Origin: Undibacterium sp. YM2 | GTDB taxonomy: Bacteria; Pseudomonadota; Gammaproteobacteria; Burkholderiales; Burkholderiaceae_D | Length of the DNA stretch: 64,000 nt | Reading direction: 5' to 3' | Assembly (NCBI RefSeq): GCF_009937975.1 | Contig: NZ_AP018441.1 | Location: forward strand, 62,001-126,000 | Shown: one piece after another, positions 51,898 to 61,112 of the stretch | Layout: the number at the start of each line of letters is the position of its first letter | Numbering within the stretch: position 1 is the stretch's first letter | Made by a program: the position numbers and the translations under genes | The notes under the pieces: model-generated | Databases searched by the model: none | Seen by the model: the letters and a program-made list of their open reading frames with translations, nothing else | What the model was told of the DNA's origin: nothing

Positions 51898-53049
51898 TTA
51901 ACGCTTTGCAACAAGTGTGTCAGGTTTATGGATTACGGCTTCCCTGGTCATGGCCTGGAGTCTGACTTGCGCCTTTGCCTGCCCCAGCCTTGCGGCTTCC
52001 TGCAAATCAGCCTGCTCTTGCGCACCTTGCAGCATCGCCAGCTGGCTGAACAAATTGTAGGCCAGATGGTAGTCACGCCTGTCCAGGGCAACATCGGCAA
52101 GTACGCTGATGGTCAAGGCATAATTGCGTGAACCGGTCAGCCGGGATAGCTGCTCCAGGGCTTCATGCAGCATCTGGTCTGCGGCGTCGAGCGACCCCAT
52201 CTTGCGCAAAGTGTCGCCTATTTGCATCAGGCAATTGCCTATGCTGGGTGCCCAGCCTGTGGGTTTGGCCAGTTGCAGTGCTTTTTGCAGCCATTCCAGT
52301 GCAGTTTCAAAATCATTTGCCTTGCTATAGCTATAACCTATATTCGCTGCGGTCAGGATGGCACGGCGTATCTGGCCAGAATCGAGACAGGCCTGATACG
52401 CCTTGCTCAGGTAGCTAACAGATTCGTCGAGCTGACCATTCAGGCCAGTATATAAACCAAGAAAATCATCCATCAGGGCGGCCAGGCCAGGGTGGATTTC
52501 TTTTGGGGTATTCCTCGAGGCAAAATAGCGGTCGAAGTAAGACTTGGCCAATTTATCATCACGCAAAACAGCAACCCGGGCCAGGGCAGCGGCTGTACAT
52601 TGCTTGCGCAAGACATCATCTCCCTTGCTGGCTTCGTCTATGGAGATGGCCATTTCTATGTCACATTCCACATGCTTGCCTTGGTCAGAGAAGATGAAAC
52701 CCAGCATGCGATGGGCATCGCTGAGGGCAGCCGGGTCGAGATGCACGTCAGGGTGGCGCAAGATGGCCTGGATAATGGCTGCCGCGCTGTCGAGATCAGC
52801 ATGCAGCCACTTTTCTTCTGCCCTGATCAATTGCAGGCGCAGATAGACCAGGGCTTTGTCGGTGTCCGTCCTGTTGGAGGTATTCAGCAGTTTGCTGACT
52901 TGTTCGCACAGGCTCAGGGCGCGGCTGCTGTCGCGCTGACGCAAGTGCCAGGCTAGTGTCAGTAATTCGTCGAGTTGTTCTTGCACCACCGTTCCGGTCA
53001 AGCGCTGCTCTAACTGCGTAACTTCGCTATCGGTGGCGTATAAGTCCAT
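51898..53049 (-). CDS. TPR-repeat protein, possibly missing an output domain
   Basis: A 383-residue helical protein with at least five TPR-like units (for example ANIGYSYSKANDFETALEWLQKA and ISVLADVALDRRDYHLAYNLF). No signal peptide or membrane span. The N-terminus and TPR order resemble the sensory half of TPR-GGDEF or TPR-kinase proteins; here it ends after a short coiled coil (QEAARLGQAKAQVRLQAMTRE) without an output domain. It is divergent from a GGDEF gene at 53365. The ATG at 53049 is used; a TTG lies six codons earlier. Confidence 0.75.
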   Translation of the reverse strand: MDLYATDSEVTQLEQRLTGTVVQEQLDELLTLAWHLRQRDSSRALSLCEQVSKLLNTSNRTDTDKALVYLRLQLIRAEEKWLHADLDSAAAIIQAILRHPDVHLDPAALSDAHRMLGFIFSDQGKHVECDIEMAISIDEASKGDDVLRKQCTAAALARVAVLRDDKLAKSYFDRYFASRNTPKEIHPGLAALMDDFLGLYTGLNGQLDESVSYLSKAYQACLDSGQIRRAILTAANIGYSYSKANDFETALEWLQKALQLAKPTGWAPSIGNCLMQIGDTLRKMGSLDAADQMLHEALEQLSRLTGSRNYALTISVLADVALDRRDYHLAYNLFSQLAMLQGAQEQADLQEAARLGQAKAQVRLQAMTREAVIHKPDTLVAKR

Positions 53050-53364
53050 GGTATGTTGGTTGCTCAAAAGAAATTTTTCATCAGAGTAACCGATTCATTT
53101 TATAAAAGAAATGGTAGAAATTTAAGCTGGCCTTTGTATTTCGTCTTGATCTGGCCAGTCCATTTACCACAATACGCAAGATTTAATCTCTGTGTTGTCA
53201 CATAAGTTGGTTTTAACAATTTTTAACGGTATATACTAAAGCCCCCTGATTTTTCTTCATGGTATTTTGCCGCTTTAAATAGCTTGAAGTTGCGGGGGAA
53301 GTGCAGCGCAGGATGCCGGACAGGAATTTCCGATCGCTTTTTTTGAGCCTGATTGAGCCCAAGT
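53050..53364. other. Divergent intergenic region, 315 bp
   Basis: AT-rich near 53085-53115 and 53180-53240. It should hold promoters for the TPR gene (left) and the GGDEF gene (right). I see no gene or strong motif in it. Confidence 0.4.
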
Positions 53365-55077
53365 ATGAGTCGTTCTTCTTTGCGTCGAGAATTGGTGATA
53401 CCCATCATCGTCCTGGTGATAGGGGTGTCTGCCGCCATAGGCTGGGTCTCCATGAAGGCCGGGACAGATGCCGTCTATACCCTGACGCAGCGCATACTTG
53501 GCGATATGGTCAACCGTATCAACCTGGCGACCGAAAAACACCTCGATGGTGCCCTGATTGCGCTGGAGTCAGTCGCACCCAGCCCCAGCAATTTGCCCAA
53601 AGAGCAGAATTTTTCTGCGGACATGAAAGCCCTGGAAGAAAAATTCTGGGCGGCCAGTGGCTTGTTCATGGATGTGAATAATTATGTGTACTTTGGCGGT
53701 AGCGACGGGCGTTTTGTCGGTGTTTACCGAATTTCCAAGGAAATGGTGCAATTGTTCTGGCGGGAACCCGATGGCGACAAGCGCACGGTCTTCCGCGTCA
53801 GTCATGTCGGTGATCGCTCGAACATCTTGCGCAGCGACGATTTTGATCCGCGTTTGCGCCCCTGGTACAAAATTGCCCAGACCTCGGAAAGACCGGTCTG
53901 GTCAAAAATCTACAATAATTTCTCTTTCCATTATCCGACTATCACGCTGGCAAAATCGGTCTTTAACAAGAACCATGAGTTTGCCGGTGTCATGGCCACC
54001 GACCTGACGCTCAAGGAATTATCGAATTTCCTGCGCAAACTCGAGATCAGCAAGAACAGTGTCGCCTATATCGTCGATGCGGATGGTTATATTGTTGCCA
54101 CGTCTGGCCAGGAACTGCCTGAGCGCACCGTGAATGGCGTGCCAGAACGCATGCGTGCCATCGACATGAAAACACCGCTGATCAGTGAGACTTTCCAAAG
54201 AGTCGGGAGCATGAAATTGCAGGCTACCCAGACACAATCGATGGAGCTCAGCAATGGCACCATTGATGTGGCGATTTCTCCACTGGGTAACAGGCAGGGC
54301 TTGAACTGGCTGACCGTGGTCGCCGTGCCCCGTGCTGACTTCATGAGCAGTATCAACCAGGGCTTCATGCAGAGTATGGTGATTGCCCTGGCATGTGTCA
54401 TCTTTGCACTCACCATAGGCCTGACCATCGTTGAGCGCGTGATACGAGATATACGCAAGTTGACTTCTGCTGCTGAAAAATTTGGCAATGGCGAACCCAT
54501 GCCCAGCCTGCAAATCCGCCGCACGGACGAGATAGGCACACTGGCCCAGACTTTCATGGAGATGGAAAACAAGCTGCGCTATGACAAGCTGACCCAGGTG
54601 GCCAACCGTGAATCCCTGTTCACCCAGATCAATTACCTGCAAAAGCAGGCGCTGGAAAATCCTGGTGCCAGTGAAGGCTTTACCTTATTGTTCATAGACC
54701 TGGACCGCTTCAAATACATCAATGACAATCACGGTCATGATGCTGGCGACAAGGCCCTGGTTGTGATTGCTGCGCGTTTGCGCTCGGCTATTCGTGAGAC
54801 GGATGAAGTGGCACGTTACGGCGGTGATGAATTCGTGTTGCTGCTGAAAGATACCAAGAGCTCTATCGATATCAACAATACCGTGGAAAAAATCTGCAAT
54901 GTCGTCGAACAGCCGATTGCGCTGGAAGACATCGTTGTCAGTGTTGGTGTGTCGGTAGGCTGGGCCAGCTTCCCTGAGGATGGCAGTGATTATGTGCGCC
55001 TCATCAAGATCGCCGACAGCCGCATGTATAACCGCAAACGCGACCGTAAATCAGGCCAGTTCGTGCATCTGGCCTGA
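53365..55077 (+). CDS. Membrane diguanylate cyclase with Cache-type sensor domain
   Basis: A 570-residue protein. Helix one at about 12-32 (ELVIPIIVLVIGVSAAIGWV), a periplasmic dCache-like domain of about 290 residues (with PRLRPWYKIAQTSERPVWS), helix two (SMVIALACVIFALTIGLTIV), HAMP, then GGDEF. The active-site motif is RYGGDEFVLLL, so c-di-GMP synthesis is likely. No RxxD inhibitory site is evident just before it. The ATG at 53365 is used; a TTG four codons upstream is less likely. The EAL-containing gene at 55088 converges with it. Confidence 0.9.
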   Translation: MSRSSLRRELVIPIIVLVIGVSAAIGWVSMKAGTDAVYTLTQRILGDMVNRINLATEKHLDGALIALESVAPSPSNLPKEQNFSADMKALEEKFWAASGLFMDVNNYVYFGGSDGRFVGVYRISKEMVQLFWREPDGDKRTVFRVSHVGDRSNILRSDDFDPRLRPWYKIAQTSERPVWSKIYNNFSFHYPTITLAKSVFNKNHEFAGVMATDLTLKELSNFLRKLEISKNSVAYIVDADGYIVATSGQELPERTVNGVPERMRAIDMKTPLISETFQRVGSMKLQATQTQSMELSNGTIDVAISPLGNRQGLNWLTVVAVPRADFMSSINQGFMQSMVIALACVIFALTIGLTIVERVIRDIRKLTSAAEKFGNGEPMPSLQIRRTDEIGTLAQTFMEMENKLRYDKLTQVANRESLFTQINYLQKQALENPGASEGFTLLFIDLDRFKYINDNHGHDAGDKALVVIAARLRSAIRETDEVARYGGDEFVLLLKDTKSSIDINNTVEKICNVVEQPIALEDIVVSVGVSVGWASFPEDGSDYVRLIKIADSRMYNRKRDRKSGQFVHLA

Positions 55078-55087
55078 TTGTTCTGAT

Positions 55088-57490
55088 TCAGACTGGACTC
55101 GATGGCTGGTTTTGCTCCTGCCACTTGCCCAGCCAGGCAGGCATGTCAGTTGAAGGCATGGGTTTGCTGATGTAATACCCCTGAGCCTGGTCGCAGCCCA
55201 GCTCCTTCAGCAAATTCATGACTTCTATATTTTCGACACCCTCGGCAACTACCCGCAAGCCCATATTGTGTCCCAGGTCTATGGTCGATTTGACGATCTT
55301 GGTGTCATCAATATCCTTCTCCATCTTGAGTACAAAAGATTTGTCTATCTTCAGTTCATGAACCGGCAGGCGCTTCAGGTAGGCCAGTGACGAATAACCC
55401 GTGCCAAAATCATCGATAGACAACTCAAAGCCCATGGCATGCAATTTGTCCAGCGTCTGGAAGGCCCGGACCGGGTCATCCATGATGGCACTCTCAGTGA
55501 TTTCCAGGCAAAACGAGGCAGCTTTTACTTCATGGTTTTGCAATATATGGGCAAACTTGCCCGGCAAATCCTGGTCCAGCAAATCACGGGTAGAAATATT
55601 GACCGAGATTTTCAGGTGTATGCCCTGCTGGGCCCACAGGTGGCAGACTCGTGCTGCTTCATTCATGACCCAGTGCGTCAACTGGCGTATGAAGCCGGTT
55701 TGCTCGGCAAAGGGAATGAACTGGTCGGGGAAGATAAAGCCACGCTCGGGATGTATCCAGCGTACCAGTGCTTCGACTGCAATCACCTGGCCATGGTCTA
55801 GACCAACCTTGGGTTGTACATATAAACGGAAGGCCTGCTGTTCCAGTGCTGCCCGCAATTCGCTGAGCAAAGACAGGCTCTGCTGGCTGGACTTGTCGAT
55901 GTCAGGTGAATAGATGACCGCGCCACTATTGCCGAGTTTTGCCGCATACATGGCAACCTCAACCCGGCTCAGCAGGCTCTGGGCATCCCCCGCATGTTCA
56001 GGAAAACCGGCGATGCCGATGCCGGCCCCCAGATCAACAGTCTGGTCTTCTATGGAGATAGGTTTTTCCAGTGAGCGCAGGATGCGGTTCGCCAGATCAA
56101 GTGCATCTTCCTTGGCGCTATTTGGCAACAGTATGGCAAATTCATCACCACCGAGGCGGGCGGGTTTGGTACCGCCAGCACCAAGTTCTGCCGACAGGCG
56201 TATGGCAACCTGGTTCAGCAGGATATCGCCAAAGCGGTGTCCCATGACGTCATTCACATGCTTGAAACGGTCGAGGTCCATCATCAGCACATAGCAGGAC
56301 TTTTCATGGGAACGTGCGCTGCCAATGGCTTCTTCCAGCATGTCGGTAAACAGTGCCCGGTTTGGCAGATTGGTCAGGGTGTCCCAGTAAGCCAGACGGC
56401 TGATTTCTTTTTCACGCTGGGCAATACCATCACGCATGGTCATGAAGGTGCGCGCCAGGTCGCCGATCTCGTCCTTTTGTTTGACGTCAATGGTGGCAGT
56501 GTAGTCACCAGCACCCAGACTGCGCGCAGTTTCTGCCAGTTGCCTTACCGGCCCGGTAATGCGGCGGGCAGTGATGGCGCTGATGATGCTGGCAACCACG
56601 GCAGCAAGTACTGTCAGTAGCAAGAGATTGCGCTGCAAGTCCTTATAAGGGGCGACTGCCTGGCTGATCGACAGTTGCAGCACGGCGATGGTATTGAACT
56701 GTTCGTTCTGTGCCAGTCTGAGTATGCGGGCGCTATACTGGTCGTCATCGATTTGCAGGGCAGGCAGATAATTGACCAGTTTGTCAGCAACAGGTAATTG
56801 CTGGGCCAGCTTGCCAGCGTTTTCATCATTGAGGCTGGACACATTCGCGAGCCAGCGCCCCTGTTTCTCAGAGGTCAGCAAACTGATTTGCATGCGCGAT
56901 AATTCATGCATGTCGGTCACCAGGGCCTTGCCTATGGGGATGGCCATGACTACCCAACTGATGGTGACCGGTGCTTCGATAGGCACGACTACCATTTGAT
57001 AAGGTTTGCCATCGACGATGGCCGTACTGGCAGCACTGCCGGTTTTTTCTGCGGTTTGTATCAGTGCGGCAACCGATTGCTGCAGGCTATTGCTTAATTC
57101 ATTGTTTGCACCATTGCTGCGGCTGGTTTTGCTGGTTGCTGAAAAAGCCGTGATTTTCCTGTCCAACCCGACCAGCATGGTCAGGTCTGAACCTATGCGG
57201 TTGCCGTGATTGGACAAGGTTGAGACGATGGTTTCAGTATCGTGCGTACCTATGGCTTCGCGAAAGGCATAATCCTTGGCAAGGACGATGGCACCCTGTA
57301 TGAGTTTTTGTGCATTCTGGTCAAGCAGGCGCAGCAGGAATTTTTCATTGATTTTCAGATTCTCTTCAACGGCGGTACGGGCGTTTCTGTCTATGGCATT
57401 ACCAATAGCAAAAAAGGCCGCCAGTTGTACCGTCAACAGCAGGCCTATGAATAGAGCAACAACCCGGCTTTCCAAACTATGCAAACGCAT
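55088..57490 (-). CDS. Membrane GGDEF-EAL protein
   Basis: An 800-residue protein with an N-terminal helix (VVALFIGLLLTVQLAAFFAI), a periplasmic sensor of about 250 residues, a second helix (LLLLTVLAAVVASIISAI), then HAMP (RRITGPVRQLAETARSLGAGDY). The GGDEF domain has RLGGDEFAILLP and the EAL domain has EALVRWIHPERG, SVNIST and DDFGTGYSSLAYLKRL. Both sites look intact, so it may make or break c-di-GMP depending on signal. GGAAAG precedes the ATG. The cupredoxin-like gene at 57547 lies 56 bp upstream on the same strand, perhaps in one operon. Confidence 0.92.
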   Translation of the reverse strand: MRLHSLESRVVALFIGLLLTVQLAAFFAIGNAIDRNARTAVEENLKINEKFLLRLLDQNAQKLIQGAIVLAKDYAFREAIGTHDTETIVSTLSNHGNRIGSDLTMLVGLDRKITAFSATSKTSRSNGANNELSNSLQQSVAALIQTAEKTGSAASTAIVDGKPYQMVVVPIEAPVTISWVVMAIPIGKALVTDMHELSRMQISLLTSEKQGRWLANVSSLNDENAGKLAQQLPVADKLVNYLPALQIDDDQYSARILRLAQNEQFNTIAVLQLSISQAVAPYKDLQRNLLLLTVLAAVVASIISAITARRITGPVRQLAETARSLGAGDYTATIDVKQKDEIGDLARTFMTMRDGIAQREKEISRLAYWDTLTNLPNRALFTDMLEEAIGSARSHEKSCYVLMMDLDRFKHVNDVMGHRFGDILLNQVAIRLSAELGAGGTKPARLGGDEFAILLPNSAKEDALDLANRILRSLEKPISIEDQTVDLGAGIGIAGFPEHAGDAQSLLSRVEVAMYAAKLGNSGAVIYSPDIDKSSQQSLSLLSELRAALEQQAFRLYVQPKVGLDHGQVIAVEALVRWIHPERGFIFPDQFIPFAEQTGFIRQLTHWVMNEAARVCHLWAQQGIHLKISVNISTRDLLDQDLPGKFAHILQNHEVKAASFCLEITESAIMDDPVRAFQTLDKLHAMGFELSIDDFGTGYSSLAYLKRLPVHELKIDKSFVLKMEKDIDDTKIVKSTIDLGHNMGLRVVAEGVENIEVMNLLKELGCDQAQGYYISKPMPSTDMPAWLGKWQEQNQPSSPV

Positions 57491-57546
57491 GAACTTTCCT
57501 ATTGGTGTGCGTGGGAAAAGTATTTCCTGCCAATTCAGTCTTGTAA

Positions 57547-58164
57547 TTAACCAGCCTTGTAATTCAATTTTACAGTCAGGTTGGGGCCATTACTGTCGAT
57601 TTGTATGTTTTGCTCTTGTACCTGTGCCGACGCTGGTTGTTTGGGATGCCAGGTCTTCAATACATATTTGCCGGCAGGAATGGTGGGCAGACGGGCAGTT
57701 CCGCTCGCATCGGTTTTGGCAAAATAGGGAGTATCGACGATCTGGATATAGGCAACCATCTGGTCGTGGATATTGCAGCCAACCACCACGGTACCGGCTT
57801 TGTCGAATATTACAGGTGCAGCAGGCTTGCCTGAATACAGCTTCAATTCAAAAGGCTTGGCCGGGGAAAACGAATAAGCGTGATGCCTGACCGTGTCATT
57901 GTTGGGAAAGGAAACCGAAGTGCCGGTTTGTATCACGGTCACGAAGGGCATGAACTTCTTGTCTTTTTGCTGGATTTCAGCCGTGGCTGACTTGGTAATC
58001 TGCGGGCTGCCAACAAGTTCTGCATAGACCACCGCATCCTGTACTGCCTGTCCACTGCTGTCTGTCACCTGTATGGACGTGGCAGATGCTGCGCCAGCCA
58101 TGATCAGGCTGCCTGCCATGCAGCCCAGCATGAGGATGCAGGATTTGGTACGCAGACGTTTCAT
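57547..58164 (-). CDS. Exported cupredoxin-like protein (methylamine-utilisation type)
   Basis: A 205-residue periplasmic protein with a signal peptide (CILMLGCMAGSLIMAGAASA). Layout is as in the protein at 48241: SSGQAVQDAVVYAELVG, then FPNNDTVRHHAYSFSPAKPF with a His ligand, and VVGCNIHDQMVAYIQIVDTPYFAKTD, cut here, with Cys, His and Met ligands. The copper site is better conserved than in the 48241 paralogue. It is next to a GGDEF-EAL gene on the same strand; such pairs suggest redox or copper sensing, but that is inference. Confidence 0.8.
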   Translation of the reverse strand: MKRLRTKSCILMLGCMAGSLIMAGAASATSIQVTDSSGQAVQDAVVYAELVGSPQITKSATAEIQQKDKKFMPFVTVIQTGTSVSFPNNDTVRHHAYSFSPAKPFELKLYSGKPAAPVIFDKAGTVVVGCNIHDQMVAYIQIVDTPYFAKTDASGTARLPTIPAGKYVLKTWHPKQPASAQVQEQNIQIDSNGPNLTVKLNYKAG

Positions 58165-58471
58165 GGCTACACCCCGGCAAAAAATGATTTAAATGAGTTT
58201 TGCTTATATTACTTTAGTTCGATAGTTGTATGGCTGCCTGCACTATTTGAAAATCGGATTCCACGCATTTTTCGTGCAATTTTGTAAAAATATGTCTCTG
58301 CATGAATAGTTTGCAGAATATCAGGTAAAGCCAGCCCTGAATTGTTATACTATTGTATAAGGGCAATTTGTGCGCAGTGCTTGCGTGTGCCGGATTGTCG
58401 CTGGCGAGTTCGTACTGGTAATTAATGCAAGGATCGGCTGGAATCGGCAGGAAGATGCAGGAATACGGGGC
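58165..58471. promoter_or_regulatory. Divergent control region between cupredoxin and GGDEF genes
   Basis: About 300 bp. A TATACT box with TTGTATAAGGG lies near 58347-58363, a plausible -10 region for the plus-strand GGDEF gene. The upstream half is AT-rich. Bases 58370-58470 are open to the left of the chosen start but carry no clear ribosome site. Confidence 0.4.
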
Positions 58472-59521
58472 ATGGAATCAATCATTAAACACCTGGTAGA
58501 AATTACCGGGCATCGCGATCATGATTTACTGAATATTTCAGTAATTACTGCGCTGCGTCAATTGACCAACGCGGAATCGGCGCGGGTATTGGATGTGGTT
58601 TCTGTCGGCCAGCAAGTCTTTATCAAGCCGCATATAAGTATAGAAAATGACAATGTCGCGATTGCCGACGAAACCCAGGCGTCCCCTGCTTCCCATGACT
58701 CCATCGAGCTTTACCCTCACTTGAAAGAGGGGATTGCACAAAAACAGCAAGTCATAGAGCAAGTCATAGAAGGCGGCAAAATTATCTGGCTGCCGATCTG
58801 GATCAATGACAAATTGCATACTTGCCTGGAAATTTACAAGCCTGCCAATTACACCACGACGGCGATGGAAGTCGTCAACGGCATGCTGATCGTCTATCGC
58901 AATTTCCAAAATCTGCTTGACTATAGTGAGCGCGACTCATTGACAGGTTTGCTGAACCGCAAGACTTTTGATGATAATTTTTCCAAGGTTTTGCGTAGCA
59001 GTGCCTTGCAGCAGCAGGCCAGCACAGAGGCTGAGCGCGCAGAAGAAGAACGCCGCAGCCATGAGCCTGAGCGTCAGCACTGGCTGGCCGTGCTCGATAT
59101 TGATCATTTCAAGCGTGTGAATGATCAGTTCGGACATCTGTATGGCGATGAAGTGCTGATCCTGATCGCCAATCTCTTGCGCAGTTCTTTCCGCCCCTCA
59201 GACCGCCTGTTTCGTTTTGGCGGTGAAGAATTCGTCATCCTGCTGCGTTCGACTTCGCAGGAAGATGCCAATACCATCTTCGAGCGCTTCCGTCAGAATG
59301 TGGAGCAGCATTATTTCCCGCAGGTCGGCACGGTGACCATCAGCATAGGCTATGCCCGTATAGATCCGTTCGAACCCGCTGTTGCTATCGTAGGCCGGGC
59401 TGACCAGGCCCTGTATTTCGCCAAGACCAATGGCCGCAACCGGACTTGTTTTTATGATGAACTGGTGTCCAGCGGTGATTTGAAGATTGAAGTTTCCAAC
59501 GATACCGCTGAATTTTTTTAG
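58472..59521 (+). CDS. Cytoplasmic diguanylate cyclase with N-terminal GAF-like domain
   Basis: A 349-residue protein. The first 150 residues look like a GAF-type sensor (IWLPIWINDKLHTCLEIYKP), then DSLTGLLNRKTFD and the GGDEF domain with RFGGEEFVILLRS. A Glu- and Arg-rich insert (TEAERAEEERRSHEPERQ) lies early in the GGDEF domain. No membrane spans. The ATG at 58472 is chosen since it fits the domain border. A strong terminator follows. Confidence 0.87.
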   Translation: MESIIKHLVEITGHRDHDLLNISVITALRQLTNAESARVLDVVSVGQQVFIKPHISIENDNVAIADETQASPASHDSIELYPHLKEGIAQKQQVIEQVIEGGKIIWLPIWINDKLHTCLEIYKPANYTTTAMEVVNGMLIVYRNFQNLLDYSERDSLTGLLNRKTFDDNFSKVLRSSALQQQASTEAERAEEERRSHEPERQHWLAVLDIDHFKRVNDQFGHLYGDEVLILIANLLRSSFRPSDRLFRFGGEEFVILLRSTSQEDANTIFERFRQNVEQHYFPQVGTVTISIGYARIDPFEPAVAIVGRADQALYFAKTNGRNRTCFYDELVSSGDLKIEVSNDTAEFF

Positions 59522-59585
59522 GATGGAGCCTGGTCTGGCCTTATTTGACTGCTCAGTTGATTGATGACGGGATTATTGAAGTAAT

Positions 59586-59620
59586 AATGGCGCTGCAGTG
59601 TTGCAGCGCCATTGTTTTTT
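59586..59620. terminator. Rho-independent terminator
   Basis: AATGGCGCTGCA and TGCAGCGCCATT form a perfect 12-bp stem with a four-base loop, followed by G and six T. It ends the GGDEF gene and lies between two convergent genes. Confidence 0.92.
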
Positions 59621-59652
59621 ATGCGGGCAATTCTCAGGCAACGATTAACTTA

Positions 59653-60537
59653 TCAGCTGGCCGTCTGTTCCTTATGCTTGTGCGCGCTGGTCAGCACTAT
59701 CACGCTGCCAAGTATGATGCTCATCGCCAGCATCTCGCGCATGGACAGGTGTTCGCCACCAAACACCACGCCCAGGGCAACCGCAATGACGGGATTAACA
59801 TAGGCATAACTCGCAGCCAGGCCAGCCGGTACCTTGGACAACAAATACATATAGGCAGTAAATGCCAGCAGCGAACCTGCCACTACCAGATAAGCCCAGG
59901 CTGCCATCGCATTGATGGTGACTTCCCCTGTCAGTTGCTCACCCTTGCCCAGGCTGATGATGAACAGGAACAGGCCACCGACCAGCATTTCACTTGCAAA
60001 GCCCATGCCGCCTGCAGCCATCTTGAGTTTCTTTTGCGACAAAATCGAACCTACGTCCCAGCATAGTATTGCGCCCAGCAAGAACAATATGCCTAAAGGC
60101 TGAGCCGAGAACTGGCCGTCAGATGCCAGCAACAGGGCACCGGCAAAGCCGCAGAGTATGCCTGTCCATTCGCGGCGCTTGGGCCAGTCACCAAACATGC
60201 CGGACAAGCCAGACAAGATCATTGGTGAGCAGGCAATGAAGACGGCAGTGAGGCCGGAAGACACATATTGCTGCGCCACCGCCGTCAGACCAGTGCCACC
60301 GCCCAGCATCAGGATGCCGACGATGCCGCCATCGCGCCATTCACGCAAACTAGGGTTGGGTGCACCGCGCCATTTTTGCCATGCATACAAAATAGCACCG
60401 GCTACCAGGAAGCGCGTACCTATCATCATGAAAGGCGGGAAAGCCTTCAAAGCCACCTGTATGGCAAAGTAAGTGGAACCCCAGACTATATAGACGGTAA
60501 GCAGGGCGAGTAAGACTTGACGTGGCAGATGGCGCAT
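59653..60537 (-). CDS. EamA/DMT family exporter
   Basis: A 294-residue inner-membrane protein with ten helices in two EamA repeats. Seen are LLTVYIVWGSTYFAIQVAL at the start, FLVAGAILYAW, LLGAILCWDVGSILSQ and the second-repeat end SYAYVNPVIAVALGVVFGGEHLS. The family exports amino acids or metabolites. An Lrp-type regulator is divergent at 60663, which suggests amino-acid export; this is inference. Confidence 0.87.
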   Translation of the reverse strand: MRHLPRQVLLALLTVYIVWGSTYFAIQVALKAFPPFMMIGTRFLVAGAILYAWQKWRGAPNPSLREWRDGGIVGILMLGGGTGLTAVAQQYVSSGLTAVFIACSPMILSGLSGMFGDWPKRREWTGILCGFAGALLLASDGQFSAQPLGILFLLGAILCWDVGSILSQKKLKMAAGGMGFASEMLVGGLFLFIISLGKGEQLTGEVTINAMAAWAYLVVAGSLLAFTAYMYLLSKVPAGLAASYAYVNPVIAVALGVVFGGEHLSMREMLAMSIILGSVIVLTSAHKHKEQTAS

Positions 60538-60662
60538 GGCTGAGGAGGCATGGATTAAATTCAGGTAATCAGTGTATGTCAGTGAGTTTGAATTTTGAAT
60601 GGATAATCAAAGGTAAATCAGGTACATTTCTTTTAATCTCAACGAAAAAGCAGGTTTTCCCC

Positions 60663-61109
60663 GTGAAAATAGAATTGGATATGATGGATGGCAAAATCCT
60701 CGAGATTTTGCAGGCCGATGCCAGGGTCACCATGGCCGAGATAGGCCGCCGCATACATTTAAGCCAGCCTGCCGTGACCGAAAGGGTCAAGCGCATGGAG
60801 GCCGCCAATGTCATCACAGGCTACCACGCCAGGGTCAATCCCGAGGCGCTGGGTTATGGCATTACGGCTTTTGTCCGCATTGCCAGCCGCGCAACCGATA
60901 CGCCGGTACTAAAAATTGCCGAGCAAGTGCCTGAAGTAGTTGAATGCCATGCCATTACCGGCGAAGATTGCGTGATTGTCAAAGTAGTCGCGCCATCAGT
61001 GCGCGAGCTGGAGCGCGTGATTACCAGTCTTGCGCGTTGCGGTGTGACTTCGACTTCCCTGATCCTGTCTTCATCGATAGAAAGACGGGCCATCAAGCCT
61101 GTGGAATAA
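60663..61109 (+). CDS. Lrp/AsnC family transcriptional regulator
   Basis: A 148-residue regulator with an N-terminal helix-turn-helix (ARVTMAEIGRRIHLSQPAVTERVKRM, shortened here) and a C-terminal RAM ligand domain (VVECHAITGEDCVIVKVVAP). The start is GTG at 60663 because the family pattern LDMMDGKIL needs the residues before the ATG at 60681. It is divergent from the EamA exporter, the classic arrangement for a ligand-controlled amino-acid exporter. The LysR gene follows 3 bp later. Confidence 0.88.
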   Translation: MKIELDMMDGKILEILQADARVTMAEIGRRIHLSQPAVTERVKRMEAANVITGYHARVNPEALGYGITAFVRIASRATDTPVLKIAEQVPEVVECHAITGEDCVIVKVVAPSVRELERVITSLARCGVTSTSLILSSSIERRAIKPVE

Positions 61110-61112
61110 AAA

